From assembly GCF_017638545.1 (NCBI RefSeq), contig NZ_CP072110.1, forward strand, positions 372,001 to 436,000: a stretch of DNA of 64,000 nucleotides, in the 5' to 3' direction. Shown piece by piece: positions 18,167-27,843 of this stretch. Every line of letters starts with the position of its first letter. Position 1 is the stretch's first letter. The notes below the pieces were generated by a model. That model was given only the letters and a program-made list of their open reading frames with translations, ran no database searches and was not told the origin of the DNA. The translations under genes and the position numbers were made by a program. The stretch is from Psychrosphaera ytuae. Lineage in GTDB: Bacteria > Pseudomonadota > Gammaproteobacteria > Enterobacterales > Alteromonadaceae.

Positions 18167-19567
18167 ATGAAAACAAACAAAACAATCAAAGCGGCATTAA
18201 TTGGCGTTGCGGCATTGTCGTGCACTACGGCATCCGCAGACGTTATATTACATGCATTTAATTGGACGTATGATGACGTTCGACTTAAAGCTAACGAAAT
18301 AGCTAACCTTGGTTATAAAAAGGTTTTGGTTTCACCCGCTTACAAATCATCAGGAAATGAATGGTGGGCTCGATATCAACCTCAAGATATTCGCGTAATA
18401 GATAATCCTTTAGGCAACAGAGTTAATTTTGAGGCCATGGTTAATGCTCTACGAGCACAAGGTGTAGATGTGTATGCGGATATTGTGTTTAACCATAAGG
18501 CCAATGAGTCATGGAAACGCTCTGACTTAAATTATCCGGGTCAAGAAATCTTACAATCTTACTCAAATAATGTTGGTTATTACGCAAGCCAGACCCTATT
18601 TGGTGATCTGTCACAAAATTATTTAGGGGCAGGTGATTTTCATGCACCTGGTTGTATTCAAAATTACAACGATAGAGGTGAAGTGCAATACTACAGGTTA
18701 TGTGGTGGTAATGGCGATACAGGTTTACCGGATTTAGATCCTAATAATTGGGTTGTTTCTCAACAAAAAGCCTATCTTCAAGCCTTGAAAAACATGGGGG
18801 TAAAGGGGTTTCGGGTAGACGCTGCCAAGCATATGACTGCATATCACTTAAACGCAGTTTTTACCCCAGATATCAAAAATGGCATGCATATCATTGGCGA
18901 GATAATAACGTCAGGTGGCGCTGGAGAAAGTGGATATGAGACGTTTTTGAAGCCATATCTCAACGAAACAGACCATGCAGCATACGACTTCCCGTTGTTT
19001 GCACAAATACGAGCCGCACTTGGATATGGTGGTTCTATGAACCTTTTAGTCGACCCTGGGGCATACGGTCAAGCGATTAATCCATCACGCGCACTTACTT
19101 TTTCTGTAACCCATGATATTCCATTAAATGATGGTTTTAGGTATCAAATTTTGGATTCAACCGATGAATATTTGGCAAACGCATATATTCTCGGTCGAGA
19201 TGGTGGTGTGCCAATGATGTATTCTGACCACAACGAGAGTAATGACGGTGGACGTTGGCAGGATCTATATAAACGAACGGATGTAGTTAATATGATCCGT
19301 TTTCACAACGAAGTCCAGGGACAAGGGATGCAGGTTATGGCGAGTAATGACTGTATTCTTATGTTCAACCGCGGTTATAAAGGGATTGTTGCAATAAACA
19401 AGTGTGGAACAAGCCAAGAAATTTGGGTGGATACAAGTAATCACGGTTTATATTGGTACCGTACGTATCGTGACACTTTAAACGCCTCAAATACTCAATA
19501 TATTTCTAGCACCTGGCATAAGTTTACAGTAAGTGCACGAACTGCCCACATGTGGCTAATGGAATAG
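18167..19567 (+). CDS. secreted GH13 alpha-amylase
   Basis: Hydrolyses alpha-1,4-glucans outside the cytoplasm. 466 residues from the ATG at 18167, which has AGGAAA upstream and opens a signal peptide ending TASA; a longer in-frame start at 18107 has no SD. The GH13 core shows DIVFNHKAN (region I), GFRVDAAKHM with nucleophile Asp218, IIGEI with Glu245 and VTHDIP with Asp317. A C-terminal beta domain of about 80 residues follows. It resembles small bacterial calcium amylases of the AmyA (Aeromonas/Pseudoalteromonas) type. Stands alone with its own terminator. Confidence 0.93.
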   Translation: MKTNKTIKAALIGVAALSCTTASADVILHAFNWTYDDVRLKANEIANLGYKKVLVSPAYKSSGNEWWARYQPQDIRVIDNPLGNRVNFEAMVNALRAQGVDVYADIVFNHKANESWKRSDLNYPGQEILQSYSNNVGYYASQTLFGDLSQNYLGAGDFHAPGCIQNYNDRGEVQYYRLCGGNGDTGLPDLDPNNWVVSQQKAYLQALKNMGVKGFRVDAAKHMTAYHLNAVFTPDIKNGMHIIGEIITSGGAGESGYETFLKPYLNETDHAAYDFPLFAQIRAALGYGGSMNLLVDPGAYGQAINPSRALTFSVTHDIPLNDGFRYQILDSTDEYLANAYILGRDGGVPMMYSDHNESNDGGRWQDLYKRTDVVNMIRFHNEVQGQGMQVMASNDCILMFNRGYKGIVAINKCGTSQEIWVDTSNHGLYWYRTYRDTLNASNTQYISSTWHKFTVSARTAHMWLME

Positions 19568-19585
19568 TACCACTGTTCAATAATT

Positions 19586-19619
19586 GCCCTAATAAAAACG
19601 ATTTATTGGGGCTTTTTTT
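19586..19619 (+). terminator. rho-independent terminator of the alpha-amylase gene
   Basis: Stem gccc-aataaa / tttatt-gggc with a small bulge, then T7. Confidence 0.85.
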
Positions 19620-19666
19620 AATACGCACTATAGTTATAGGGACAAATAACTTTAGGGATTAACGTA

Positions 19667-20230
19667 ATGAAAACTTTGAAATTAGTGCTTTCTGTCTTAT
19701 TAATAATTGGCATCAATGGCTGTGCTTCCATGGGCGATGGTACTCCGGGAGATAAACGTCAAGCAATATTAGATATGGAGCGTGAAGCGCTTCAAGAGCT
19801 TTATCGTACAAAACCAGATACACGTGCTCAAATCTCCACGGCGCCGGGATATGCTGTATTTAGCAACGCGAATGTTAATTTTATATTCGTCGCTGCAGGC
19901 ACAGGATATGGAGTAGTTAAAAACAAGGTTTCTGGTGAAACGACCTATATGAATATGGCGGAAGCTGGCGTAGGATTAGGGTTCGGTGCTAAAGACTATC
20001 GAATTGTGATGGTATTTCACAACAAACAAGCGATTAATAATTTCATAGAAAGCGGTTGGACCTTTGGCGGTAATGCTGACGCTGGTGTAAAAGCAAACGG
20101 CAAAGGCGCATCTGTAGAAGGTGAAGCCTATTACGGCGATGTTACAGTTTATACATTTACCGAAAGTGGCATTGCACTGCAGGCTACGATAAAAGGCACC
20201 AAATTTTGGGTCGATAAAGAATTGAACTGA
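19667..20230 (+). CDS. SYLF/YSC84-domain lipoprotein
   Basis: 187 residues. Signal peptide ending in a lipobox (INGC, Cys19) and Gly/Ala-rich SYLF-type strands: PGYAVFSNANVNFIFVAAG, GYGVVKNK, and the closing YYGDVTVYTFTESGIALQA. SYLF domains bind lipids in eukaryotic homologues; in bacteria the role is unknown. It is 26 bp upstream of the nucleotidase-like gene and may share its transcript. Confidence 0.82.
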   Translation: MKTLKLVLSVLLIIGINGCASMGDGTPGDKRQAILDMEREALQELYRTKPDTRAQISTAPGYAVFSNANVNFIFVAAGTGYGVVKNKVSGETTYMNMAEAGVGLGFGAKDYRIVMVFHNKQAINNFIESGWTFGGNADAGVKANGKGASVEGEAYYGDVTVYTFTESGIALQATIKGTKFWVDKELN

Positions 20231-20256
20231 AAAATATCATATGAGAGAGGGCTAAT

Positions 20257-21753
20257 ATGCCAACAATGAAGGTATTGGTTGGCTGGTGTCTAGTGCTTTG
20301 GAGCTTATATACGCCATCTGCTAGTTCACTAGAAGGTAATAAAAAGGTCGCAAACATCGTTTTTAGTGCTGATATGCCTTTAATTAACAATAAAGTACAA
20401 GGTGACTACCGACAGCTAGCCTTTCTTTTAAATGATTATCGGAACAAAGCCGCACCGACATTTTTTCTTTTTGGTGGAGGTTCAATCGGACCGAGTCCTA
20501 TGTCGTCATTTGATAAGGGCGCACACGTCATAGATATATTGAACTCATTAGAACCTGATGTAATGTCTGTAACTAAAAGAGAGTTTATTTATTTTGAAGA
20601 TGAGCTCTCAATGCGCGCTTACGAAGCCGGCTTTCCAATTTTGTGCAGTAATTTACGAGACTCCAGAACTAAAGATCCACTCGATGGTTTAGTTAGAGAT
20701 GTAGTTATTACCAAAAACGATGTTTCTCTGGGGATAATTAGCTTAATTGATGATTCAGTTATAGATGAGTATTTACTGACGCGCGTAGAAGTAATGGACA
20801 AGTCTAGTACAATTATCAATCAAGCTAGGAGGTATCGGGCCGCAAACGTTGATGCTGTCGTTTTAATATACTCGCGGTTTAACGAAAAGATTTTAGAGCT
20901 TGTTAATAAAGGTGTCGTTGACCTTGCTATTCTTGTGAATAATGATTTAACAGACGAAGAAAAAACCAAGCTAGATGAAATTGATAATCATGAATATTTT
21001 TCTAATTCTAACTCGGCCTTGACGATAAATTTAATATTAAATGGTCAAACCAAAACCAATTCTCAAAAATTTCAGTTAAGTAATCTACCCTCTGACACCG
21101 CCGTCAGCGCACAGATAGAAGGTTACACTAAGCGTTTAGACAGATTGTTAGACGTTAAGTTAGGAACATTTAAACAACAAGTTTCCACTTTAAAAGTATC
21201 AGTTAGAAGTGAAGAAAACAGTTTCGCAAATCTTTTAGCCGATGCAATGAAAAGCTTTGTAGGTAGTGACGTTGCGTTAATCAACGGTGGTGTAATCCGT
21301 GGTGATTCCATTTACCCTAAGGGGACAGAGATTACTCGTAGACTCATCGCTACTGAGCTCCCATTTAGAAGTAGAGTAATATTGTTGAAAGTGAAAGGAG
21401 AACAAATCAAAGCTGCGTTGAATAATGGAGTAAGTGAATTAGCTTTGAGAAAAGGTCGTTTTCCGCATGTTTCCGGTATGTCATATACCATTGAAAATAC
21501 TCAAGGAACACCAAGCGTAACCAATATAAAAATAAGCGGTAGGCCTTTGGATAAAGATAAGACATACACAATGGCAACGTCTGATTATATTTTTGCAGGG
21601 GGCGATGGATATACTATGTTCGAAACTGCTGAAAAGGTGGATATAGGCGTAAGGCTTACACCACTTTTGTCTGAAGTCTTGATTAGTTACATTCAAGAGC
21701 GTCCTGAAATTCATAATCGAGTTGAAGGGCGCATAACGGTAAATACAAAATGA
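20257..21753 (+). CDS. 5'-nucleotidase (UshA)-like periplasmic protein, probably catalytically dead
   Basis: 498 residues with a signal peptide (cleavage near ASS, residue 24). The C-terminal 5_nucleotid_C domain is clear: FANLLADAMKSF, INGGVIRGD near residue 343 and YIFAGGDGYTMF. In the N-terminal metallophosphatase domain the usual metal ligands are not seen: the expected D-x-H-G strand reads VFSADMPLI, the G-D-x-x-x-x-S turn reads GGGSIGPS, and the G-N-H-E turn reads TKREFIYF. I infer a nucleotide- or substrate-binding protein rather than an enzyme. Its stop overlaps the ATG of the diguanylate cyclase gene. Confidence 0.82.
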   Translation: MPTMKVLVGWCLVLWSLYTPSASSLEGNKKVANIVFSADMPLINNKVQGDYRQLAFLLNDYRNKAAPTFFLFGGGSIGPSPMSSFDKGAHVIDILNSLEPDVMSVTKREFIYFEDELSMRAYEAGFPILCSNLRDSRTKDPLDGLVRDVVITKNDVSLGIISLIDDSVIDEYLLTRVEVMDKSSTIINQARRYRAANVDAVVLIYSRFNEKILELVNKGVVDLAILVNNDLTDEEKTKLDEIDNHEYFSNSNSALTINLILNGQTKTNSQKFQLSNLPSDTAVSAQIEGYTKRLDRLLDVKLGTFKQQVSTLKVSVRSEENSFANLLADAMKSFVGSDVALINGGVIRGDSIYPKGTEITRRLIATELPFRSRVILLKVKGEQIKAALNNGVSELALRKGRFPHVSGMSYTIENTQGTPSVTNIKISGRPLDKDKTYTMATSDYIFAGGDGYTMFETAEKVDIGVRLTPLLSEVLISYIQERPEIHNRVEGRITVNTK

Positions 21754-23423
21754 AATCAGATTTTTCTAGTTTGATGGTACCAAGTAATTTAGCTCGTTTT
21801 ATTTCATCAGTTAGAGTGGTTCTTTCTACCGCAATCGTCGTGGTGTTGACGATTTTTATTATTTTGGTGTCTCAATCTTTTTCGCAGTTATTAGATGTTA
21901 AACATACAGTAAATGAGTTTACAGAAAGAGCAATTCCATCAATTACCACAGCAAACCGACTATACAGTGACATTAATACGTTAACCTATTTAACAGAGCG
22001 AATGGCTTACTCAAGAAGTAAAGCTGAATTAAGAATTAACTTTGATGACGTTAAACATCACCTTGAACAGTTATCTATAGTAGCAGCAAAATTTGAAGGT
22101 AATGTGTTTTTTAAAGTACAACTTCAGACCGTAATTAAAGAGCTATATGAATTACAAACGGCTGTTAAGGATCAATTAAATAAAACAGAAAAATTTTCCC
22201 AGACTCAGCAGGATGTGTATTACATCTATAGGAATTTACTTACAAAGGAAAATGTAAAAGATAACAATAAATCATCTATCGATTATTATAACTGGCAGCA
22301 AGAGGTTGCAGATGTGATTATTCCGGTAGGAGAAGTTGCTCAAACAGAGCATCTTTCTAAGGTTCGAGAATTAGGAACCATCTTCAAAGAACATATAGCC
22401 CATTTAAGGACGTTTGTGTCTGCTTTTCCCAATTACAACTCTGAAAAGATTAACAATGGACTGACTAATTTAGAAAATAAAATTTTAGGTCAGGATGGTT
22501 TAGTTCAGCTAAAAATAGACTTAATTCAGTTGCGGGGACGAACGAAAGGGCGCGCAAATTTCATGCACAACCTTATTTTAGATTACGCGAATCAAGCAGA
22601 GTACAACGGCTACAAACAAAAATTAGCGGTTGAAACAGCAGCCAAAGAACAGCGCCAGCAACTAGAAGAAAAGATCCAAGTCATTACCTTTATGGCGGTT
22701 ACAGCGGTGTTAACTTTGTGCATAACATTATGGTTTTTGCATGTAAGAGTAGCGAGGCGCTTATTGGTTTTAAAAGATACAATAAAAAGAAAATTACACG
22801 GGGAAGTCGTACAGATAGACACTTCAGGTAATGATGAAATAGCGGATATCGCGTTCTCATTTAATATTTATTACAAAACCGTTATGCAGCAAAAAGAAAT
22901 ATTGGAAGAACTCTCGCTATCTGATGGATTGACTGGGGTACCAAACAGGCGGGCCTTTGATGGACGGTTAAAATCAGATATACATATCGCCAAACGAGAA
23001 AAGTGGTCAATGTCTGTGTTGATGATAGACGTAGATTCGTTCAAACCTTATAACGATAATTATGGGCATGCCAAAGGCGACAAATGCTTGCAAGCTATTG
23101 CCAACACGCTTTCTAACCAATTATCTCGTGGTACTGATTTCATAGCGCGATATGGTGGTGAAGAGTTCAGCTGTATTCTTCAAAACACCGACCGAAAAGG
23201 CGCAGAACTTGTTGCGAAACGTTTAGTTGATGCAGTCTACCAAGCTAATTTAATCCACGAGTACAGTGTTGCATCAGATAGAGTCACTATTAGTGTTGGC
23301 ATTGCATGTTTTGACTATAGTAATAATGCAAACGAGAGCAAAGACATTGTCAAATGTGCTGACGTTGCGCTATACGAAGCAAAATCTCGTGGCAGAAATC
23401 GTTATGTCGTTTACAGCCATTAA
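21750..23423 (+). CDS. membrane diguanylate cyclase with periplasmic helical sensor
   Basis: 557 residues. Two membrane helices (about 24-46 and 308-328) flank a helical periplasmic domain of about 260 residues; a HAMP-like stretch (RLLVLKDTIKRKLHGE, DEIADIAFSFN) leads to a GGDEF domain starting at LSLSDGLTGVPNRRAF. The active site GGEEF is at residues 469-473, with an RxxD inhibitory site (R460, D463) at the standard five-residue spacing, so c-di-GMP synthesis with product inhibition is expected. ATGA overlap with the upstream gene shows tight coupling. The periplasmic domain and the upstream periplasmic protein may form one sensor. Confidence 0.9.
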   Translation: MKSDFSSLMVPSNLARFISSVRVVLSTAIVVVLTIFIILVSQSFSQLLDVKHTVNEFTERAIPSITTANRLYSDINTLTYLTERMAYSRSKAELRINFDDVKHHLEQLSIVAAKFEGNVFFKVQLQTVIKELYELQTAVKDQLNKTEKFSQTQQDVYYIYRNLLTKENVKDNNKSSIDYYNWQQEVADVIIPVGEVAQTEHLSKVRELGTIFKEHIAHLRTFVSAFPNYNSEKINNGLTNLENKILGQDGLVQLKIDLIQLRGRTKGRANFMHNLILDYANQAEYNGYKQKLAVETAAKEQRQQLEEKIQVITFMAVTAVLTLCITLWFLHVRVARRLLVLKDTIKRKLHGEVVQIDTSGNDEIADIAFSFNIYYKTVMQQKEILEELSLSDGLTGVPNRRAFDGRLKSDIHIAKREKWSMSVLMIDVDSFKPYNDNYGHAKGDKCLQAIANTLSNQLSRGTDFIARYGGEEFSCILQNTDRKGAELVAKRLVDAVYQANLIHEYSVASDRVTISVGIACFDYSNNANESKDIVKCADVALYEAKSRGRNRYVVYSH

Positions 23424-23437
23424 TACAAAACTCGTTT

Positions 23438-25300
23438 TTAGTTTTCATTTGAGTCTGGCTTATCACTAATATATCTCGCGACTCTTATATTTACTGACGT
23501 ACCACCTTCATTTCGAGTTGAAATTGAAACAGAGCCTTTTAATAACTGGTTTACCCATTGATGTACTAGGTGGAGGCCCAGTCCTGTATTACCTTGATGT
23601 CTTGCTGTTGTCGCAAATGGTTCAAACACATCGTTTATAGTCTGACTGAGACCAATGCCATTATCCTCAAACACAATTTGCACACTATCTCGAGATGCAT
23701 TCGCAGATATGTCAATTCGTCGAAAAGTAACCCCTTCAAAGGCATGGTCCATTGAATTTTTTACGATATTTTGGATAGTTTGAGAAAGAGCACCAGGGTA
23801 ACTTTGCATTTCCAAGATTTTTGGAGCATGTAGTTTTGTCGTTATTTTTGCTTCTCGAAGAATAGGGCCCATAGAATCCAATACATCATTTATTATAGTG
23901 ATCAGGTCAAATGTTTGTACCTCCTCTTCATGCCTGTCTACTGCTAACCGCTTAAACCTTTTAATAATATCACTGGATTTTTGTAAGCAATTTTGAATAT
24001 GTTGGTTTCCGGATACATTTCCTTCAACTAACTCTAATAAATCTGATTTAGAAATCCCTTGCTCAATTTTGAGGCCAAAATCTTGATTTATTGTTTTTAA
24101 ATTCGATGAAGTCATTTTCGCGGCGCCTATTGGTGTATTTAGTTCGTGTGCTACACCCGAAACTAAAAATCCTAAAGACGCCATTTTTTCGGCTTGCACT
24201 AATTCGTCTTTAAGTTTTTGTTCTATTTCTAAAGCGCATTTTAATTGTTTATGCTCATGGTCGAGTTGTTGGTTTAATCGCTTTAATTCTCTTTTTTGGC
24301 TGAGCTCTTTGTATCCTAACAAGCCAAACACGACAATAGAGAGAAAAAGGGTGAGTAGGGTATAGACATAAACATTATAAAAGAGAATTAATTCTTGATC
24401 CTTTTTTGTAATAGTAAGAAAAATCAAATCATTCAAGCCACTCGTCGAATCTTTATCGTTTATTTCTTCATTTAAAATACTTAGTTTAAGGCCACTCACG
24501 TAACCAAGTTCACTGTCGTAATAAAAACGTGTAGAAACGTTATTATTTAAGGTATCTGCTAAAGAAGGGTACTCATTACTAAGTGTTGCGTTTCTTTCCT
24601 CGAAGGAACTTGCCCATTCCTTTTTTTTATCGGGGTGAATTATGAAATAGTCAGTACCCGCGCTTACTTTTAAAAAGGTTGAATCCGTTGATAGGTTTCT
24701 AAGTTGTTGATAAAGCTCCGTGAGCTGGTAATTGATGACTAAATAAAAACGTTTTTCCAATTGCCAATGATAAACAGCTCTTATAGTTGGCTCAATTGGT
24801 TTTACCACGACGCCTTGTTCAATATTTAAATCAATTTGACTCAAATACAGTGAATCTGGTGCTAGTTTTTTAGCTTGTAAATAATAATCTCGATTACTTT
24901 TATTTTGTAATTCTTCAGAGGCCACGGTAGTTGCTATACCATCACGCACATTGACACGAACCAATTCCGTTCCGTCCTCATCTAGGACCCGTACCTGTGA
25001 AATATTGGGTAGCAGTGTGCTGACTTTATTTAGTAATGGTTCTGGATTAAAGGTTTTTTGTACCGAATGGCCATCTTTGATGTACTGAAAAATCAAAAAA
25101 GAACTTTGCCTTATATTCGCTACTTGCTTTGTAAACAGTATGGACGCCTGATTGATTATCAAATCTTGCGTGCTTTGTAATCGAGATACTTTTTCAGTTT
25201 TTAAAATACTATAAACAAACAAAGTTGTAATGAGCGATAGAGAAAGTGTTAAAACTAATACACCATTAATTGAACCTTTGCTGTGTTCGGACTCATCCAT
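23438..25300 (-). CDS. membrane sensor histidine kinase with dCache-like periplasmic domain
   Basis: 620 residues. Helix at residues 13-32, a periplasmic region of about 280 residues with cache features (VRVLDEDGTELVRV, RDYYLQAK, SDTSTG), a second helix near 310-330, a coiled coil, then the H-box GVAHELNTPIG. The ATPase domain has the N box (NIVKNSMDHAF), FEDNGIGLS and TGLGLHLV. It lies 12 bp downstream of the EAL-response-regulator gene, in the same direction, so the two very likely form a pair. It converges on the GGDEF gene with a 14-bp gap. Confidence 0.9.
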   Translation of the reverse strand: MDESEHSKGSINGVLVLTLSLSLITTLFVYSILKTEKVSRLQSTQDLIINQASILFTKQVANIRQSSFLIFQYIKDGHSVQKTFNPEPLLNKVSTLLPNISQVRVLDEDGTELVRVNVRDGIATTVASEELQNKSNRDYYLQAKKLAPDSLYLSQIDLNIEQGVVVKPIEPTIRAVYHWQLEKRFYLVINYQLTELYQQLRNLSTDSTFLKVSAGTDYFIIHPDKKKEWASSFEERNATLSNEYPSLADTLNNNVSTRFYYDSELGYVSGLKLSILNEEINDKDSTSGLNDLIFLTITKKDQELILFYNVYVYTLLTLFLSIVVFGLLGYKELSQKRELKRLNQQLDHEHKQLKCALEIEQKLKDELVQAEKMASLGFLVSGVAHELNTPIGAAKMTSSNLKTINQDFGLKIEQGISKSDLLELVEGNVSGNQHIQNCLQKSSDIIKRFKRLAVDRHEEEVQTFDLITIINDVLDSMGPILREAKITTKLHAPKILEMQSYPGALSQTIQNIVKNSMDHAFEGVTFRRIDISANASRDSVQIVFEDNGIGLSQTINDVFEPFATTARHQGNTGLGLHLVHQWVNQLLKGSVSISTRNEGGTSVNIRVARYISDKPDSNEN

Positions 25301-25312
25301 TTGATTGTTCCG

Positions 25313-27550
25313 CTATATAGTTTGGCGCTCATTTTCGAGACGCGTCACAAGGTTTGTTAAAGACATGGGTTTTGCATATAAATATCCCTGACAGACCTTA
25401 ATTCCCATAGACACAAGAATTTGCTTTTGTTGTTCGGTTTCGACACCTTCAGCAATGACTTCAAAATTGAAAATGTCTGATAGACTTTTGACTGTCTTTA
25501 CTACGCTTTGCGAAGCTTTTTCTGTAGCAAGAGAGTCTACAAATACCTTATCTAACTTAAGAGTCGTGGCTGGCAATTTTGTGATTACACCGAGTGAAGA
25601 GTAACCAGTACCAAAATCATCAATTGCTACTTTTACACCATTTTGTAACAGTGTATTTATGATTGGTTCAATCATCGAATAATCGTCCATTAATTCTGTT
25701 TCGGTAACTTCTATTTCGATACTGTTGTTCGGTGCTTTGGTTTCTTTGATGAGGTCAATTAGCCGAGAAGTAAATTTCTGATTAATTAAATCACTGTAGG
25801 TTACGTTAAAAGATAAAGAGCAGGGCAGCTGTTTACTTAAGAGTAGCTTAACTGCATCAAACGTTTTCTCCATTACCAACTGATCTAGTGGAGTTATCAA
25901 GCCAGAATCCTGAGCAAGTGGTATGAATTGATCGGGCTTTAGCTGTAGGTTATTGTCTAAATTCCACCTTACTAACGCTTCGGCACCGACCGTGGTATTA
26001 GTATGTGTATCAATTTTGGGTTGAAAAACTAAGTGGATACCACTATTACTTTTTATGGCGTCATTAAGTTGGTGTAAAAGAATTTGGCGTTCAGAGGTCT
26101 TGTTAATTAACTCTTTGTCGAAAACATCTTGCTTGGCACCTTGAACATGCATGTCTAGCAGACCAATTTCGATAGCGTTGATTATATCTGAGCTGCTCAA
26201 TTCGGTTAATGAATCTAATTTAACTGTTAAAGCCGTCATTGATACATGATGCTGGAAATCGCCATTATCAATGAACAACTCATCAATGGAAGTTACATCA
26301 CTCGTTTTAAAACTTTGCGAATCAAACATTAAAACAAAAGTATCCTGACTTACTAGAGTCACCGCATAGCTTTGCTTAAACCGATCTTTAATGGTTATCG
26401 TCATTTCATTTAATAAGCGATTTATGTTGTCTGTACCTAAACATAGTTCTAGAGAAGGGAATTCGTTAATCTTTAGGGCTAAAAGCACGACTTCGGAACG
26501 GTCTTTGTGGTTAAAGCTGTCGAGTTCTCTAGCCAGCCAGTTTTGATTTGGTAACTGGGTTCTTACGTCATAGTATGCTAAGAAAGAAAGCTTATTCATC
26601 AACGCAAGATTTGCGAAACGAGTGCTGATGTTGTCACTAAATACATTCAATAAGTTGATATGCTGCTGTTTTATTTGGCTATTTGTTCGCACTATAAATA
26701 AATAAGATGCTTTGTCGTATTCTTTGGTACTAAAAAACAATATGTTCCATCTTCCATCAAATTGATGTTGTTTTGTGCTTTTTACTTTATCAACCAAACC
26801 TAAAACCGTATTGTAATCTTCTTTTTCTAGTGTCGTTAGGTAATCATTTAACGCTTTATTATTGAGAGAAATATAAGTACTGGTTGTTGCCAGAATTTGA
26901 AAGGTTTCTGGAGTGTTTGCATCGTTAAAATTCACACAAACTATACCGTCTGTTTCATCAATTTGTATGACACGGCTAATTTCATTTAGCACGGTTGAAG
27001 TAAAACTTTGCAGGTCATTACTACGTGTGATTGAGCGTGACGCATCAACAATTATTTGCAAACCACGTTTGGCAATATACAACTGATTGAGCGTATCCCA
27101 GTTCCGTATATTGGCAATTATTAAGCTTTTTAGTTTTTCAGAGGTTAAGTCAACCTTGTTCCAATATTCGTCAATATCATAGTTGGCCATAATATCTTTT
27201 TGAGGCGCTAAACTCGCTTGACCGGTTAATAAGATAATCCTAACTCTGTTGTCGTCAATAACGTCACGGATCGTGCTAACAAGTTTTAATCCAGCATCAT
27301 CTTCCTCCATAACCACATCAAGTAGGATGACTGAAATGTCATTACGATTTGATAGAAAAGTTGACGCCTCGGTAGCGGATTGAGCCTTATGGAGTACAAT
27401 AGGTCTGCCTTCAACCTCTAGGCCATTAAGGCAAAGCTCAAGAGTCTTCTGATAATCCGGATCATCCTCAACGCTTAAAACATGCCAAGGTTCCAATTGA
27501 TTTTTTACTTTAGTTTTGTCTTCTGTAAAGGTAAATAAACCTTCGGCCAT
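25313..27550 (-). CDS. response regulator with REC, DUF3369, degenerate GGDEF and EAL domains
   Basis: 745 residues. REC domain at about 22-150 (LSVEDDPDYQ, phospho-Asp in VILLDVVME, Lys in EYWNKVD), DUF3369 at about 165-330, a GGDEF-fold domain whose motif reads SQDTF rather than GGDEF, and an EAL domain with EALVRW, DDFGTGYSS and the C-terminal CQGYLYAKP. This predicts a c-di-GMP phosphodiesterase controlled by phosphorylation, with the GGDEF part kept for regulation. Partner kinase follows in the same operon. Confidence 0.92.
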   Translation of the reverse strand: MAEGLFTFTEDKTKVKNQLEPWHVLSVEDDPDYQKTLELCLNGLEVEGRPIVLHKAQSATEASTFLSNRNDISVILLDVVMEEDDAGLKLVSTIRDVIDDNRVRIILLTGQASLAPQKDIMANYDIDEYWNKVDLTSEKLKSLIIANIRNWDTLNQLYIAKRGLQIIVDASRSITRSNDLQSFTSTVLNEISRVIQIDETDGIVCVNFNDANTPETFQILATTSTYISLNNKALNDYLTTLEKEDYNTVLGLVDKVKSTKQHQFDGRWNILFFSTKEYDKASYLFIVRTNSQIKQQHINLLNVFSDNISTRFANLALMNKLSFLAYYDVRTQLPNQNWLARELDSFNHKDRSEVVLLALKINEFPSLELCLGTDNINRLLNEMTITIKDRFKQSYAVTLVSQDTFVLMFDSQSFKTSDVTSIDELFIDNGDFQHHVSMTALTVKLDSLTELSSSDIINAIEIGLLDMHVQGAKQDVFDKELINKTSERQILLHQLNDAIKSNSGIHLVFQPKIDTHTNTTVGAEALVRWNLDNNLQLKPDQFIPLAQDSGLITPLDQLVMEKTFDAVKLLLSKQLPCSLSFNVTYSDLINQKFTSRLIDLIKETKAPNNSIEIEVTETELMDDYSMIEPIINTLLQNGVKVAIDDFGTGYSSLGVITKLPATTLKLDKVFVDSLATEKASQSVVKTVKSLSDIFNFEVIAEGVETEQQKQILVSMGIKVCQGYLYAKPMSLTNLVTRLENERQTI

Positions 27551-27786
27551 TTTGGGTTAACTCCAGTTATCACGGCGTCAAAAAGTTACAAATGTTGAGA
27601 GGCCAATTGTATTTGTTTAGCTTAAGAGACAGTACAGTAGTAAAAACGTATTTTCGCAACTGTAAATTCAATACCATACATTGATATGCACATAATATAC
27701 ATTATGTTAAATCAAGTATTGTAATACTTGTAAGATTAAACTCTGAGCCTTACTTTGAAGCTTCTACCCTCAGTCTATCCCTTAAA

Positions 27787-27813
27787 CAAAAAAGGAAGCT
27801 TTCACTTCCTTTT
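27787..27813 (-). terminator. rho-independent terminator of the M14 peptidase gene
   Basis: On the minus strand, aaaggaag/cttccttt stem then T7, about 30 bp after the stop at 27844. Confidence 0.82.
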
Positions 27814-27843
27814 CTTTGTATTCATTAGAAACTAAATAGCTAG

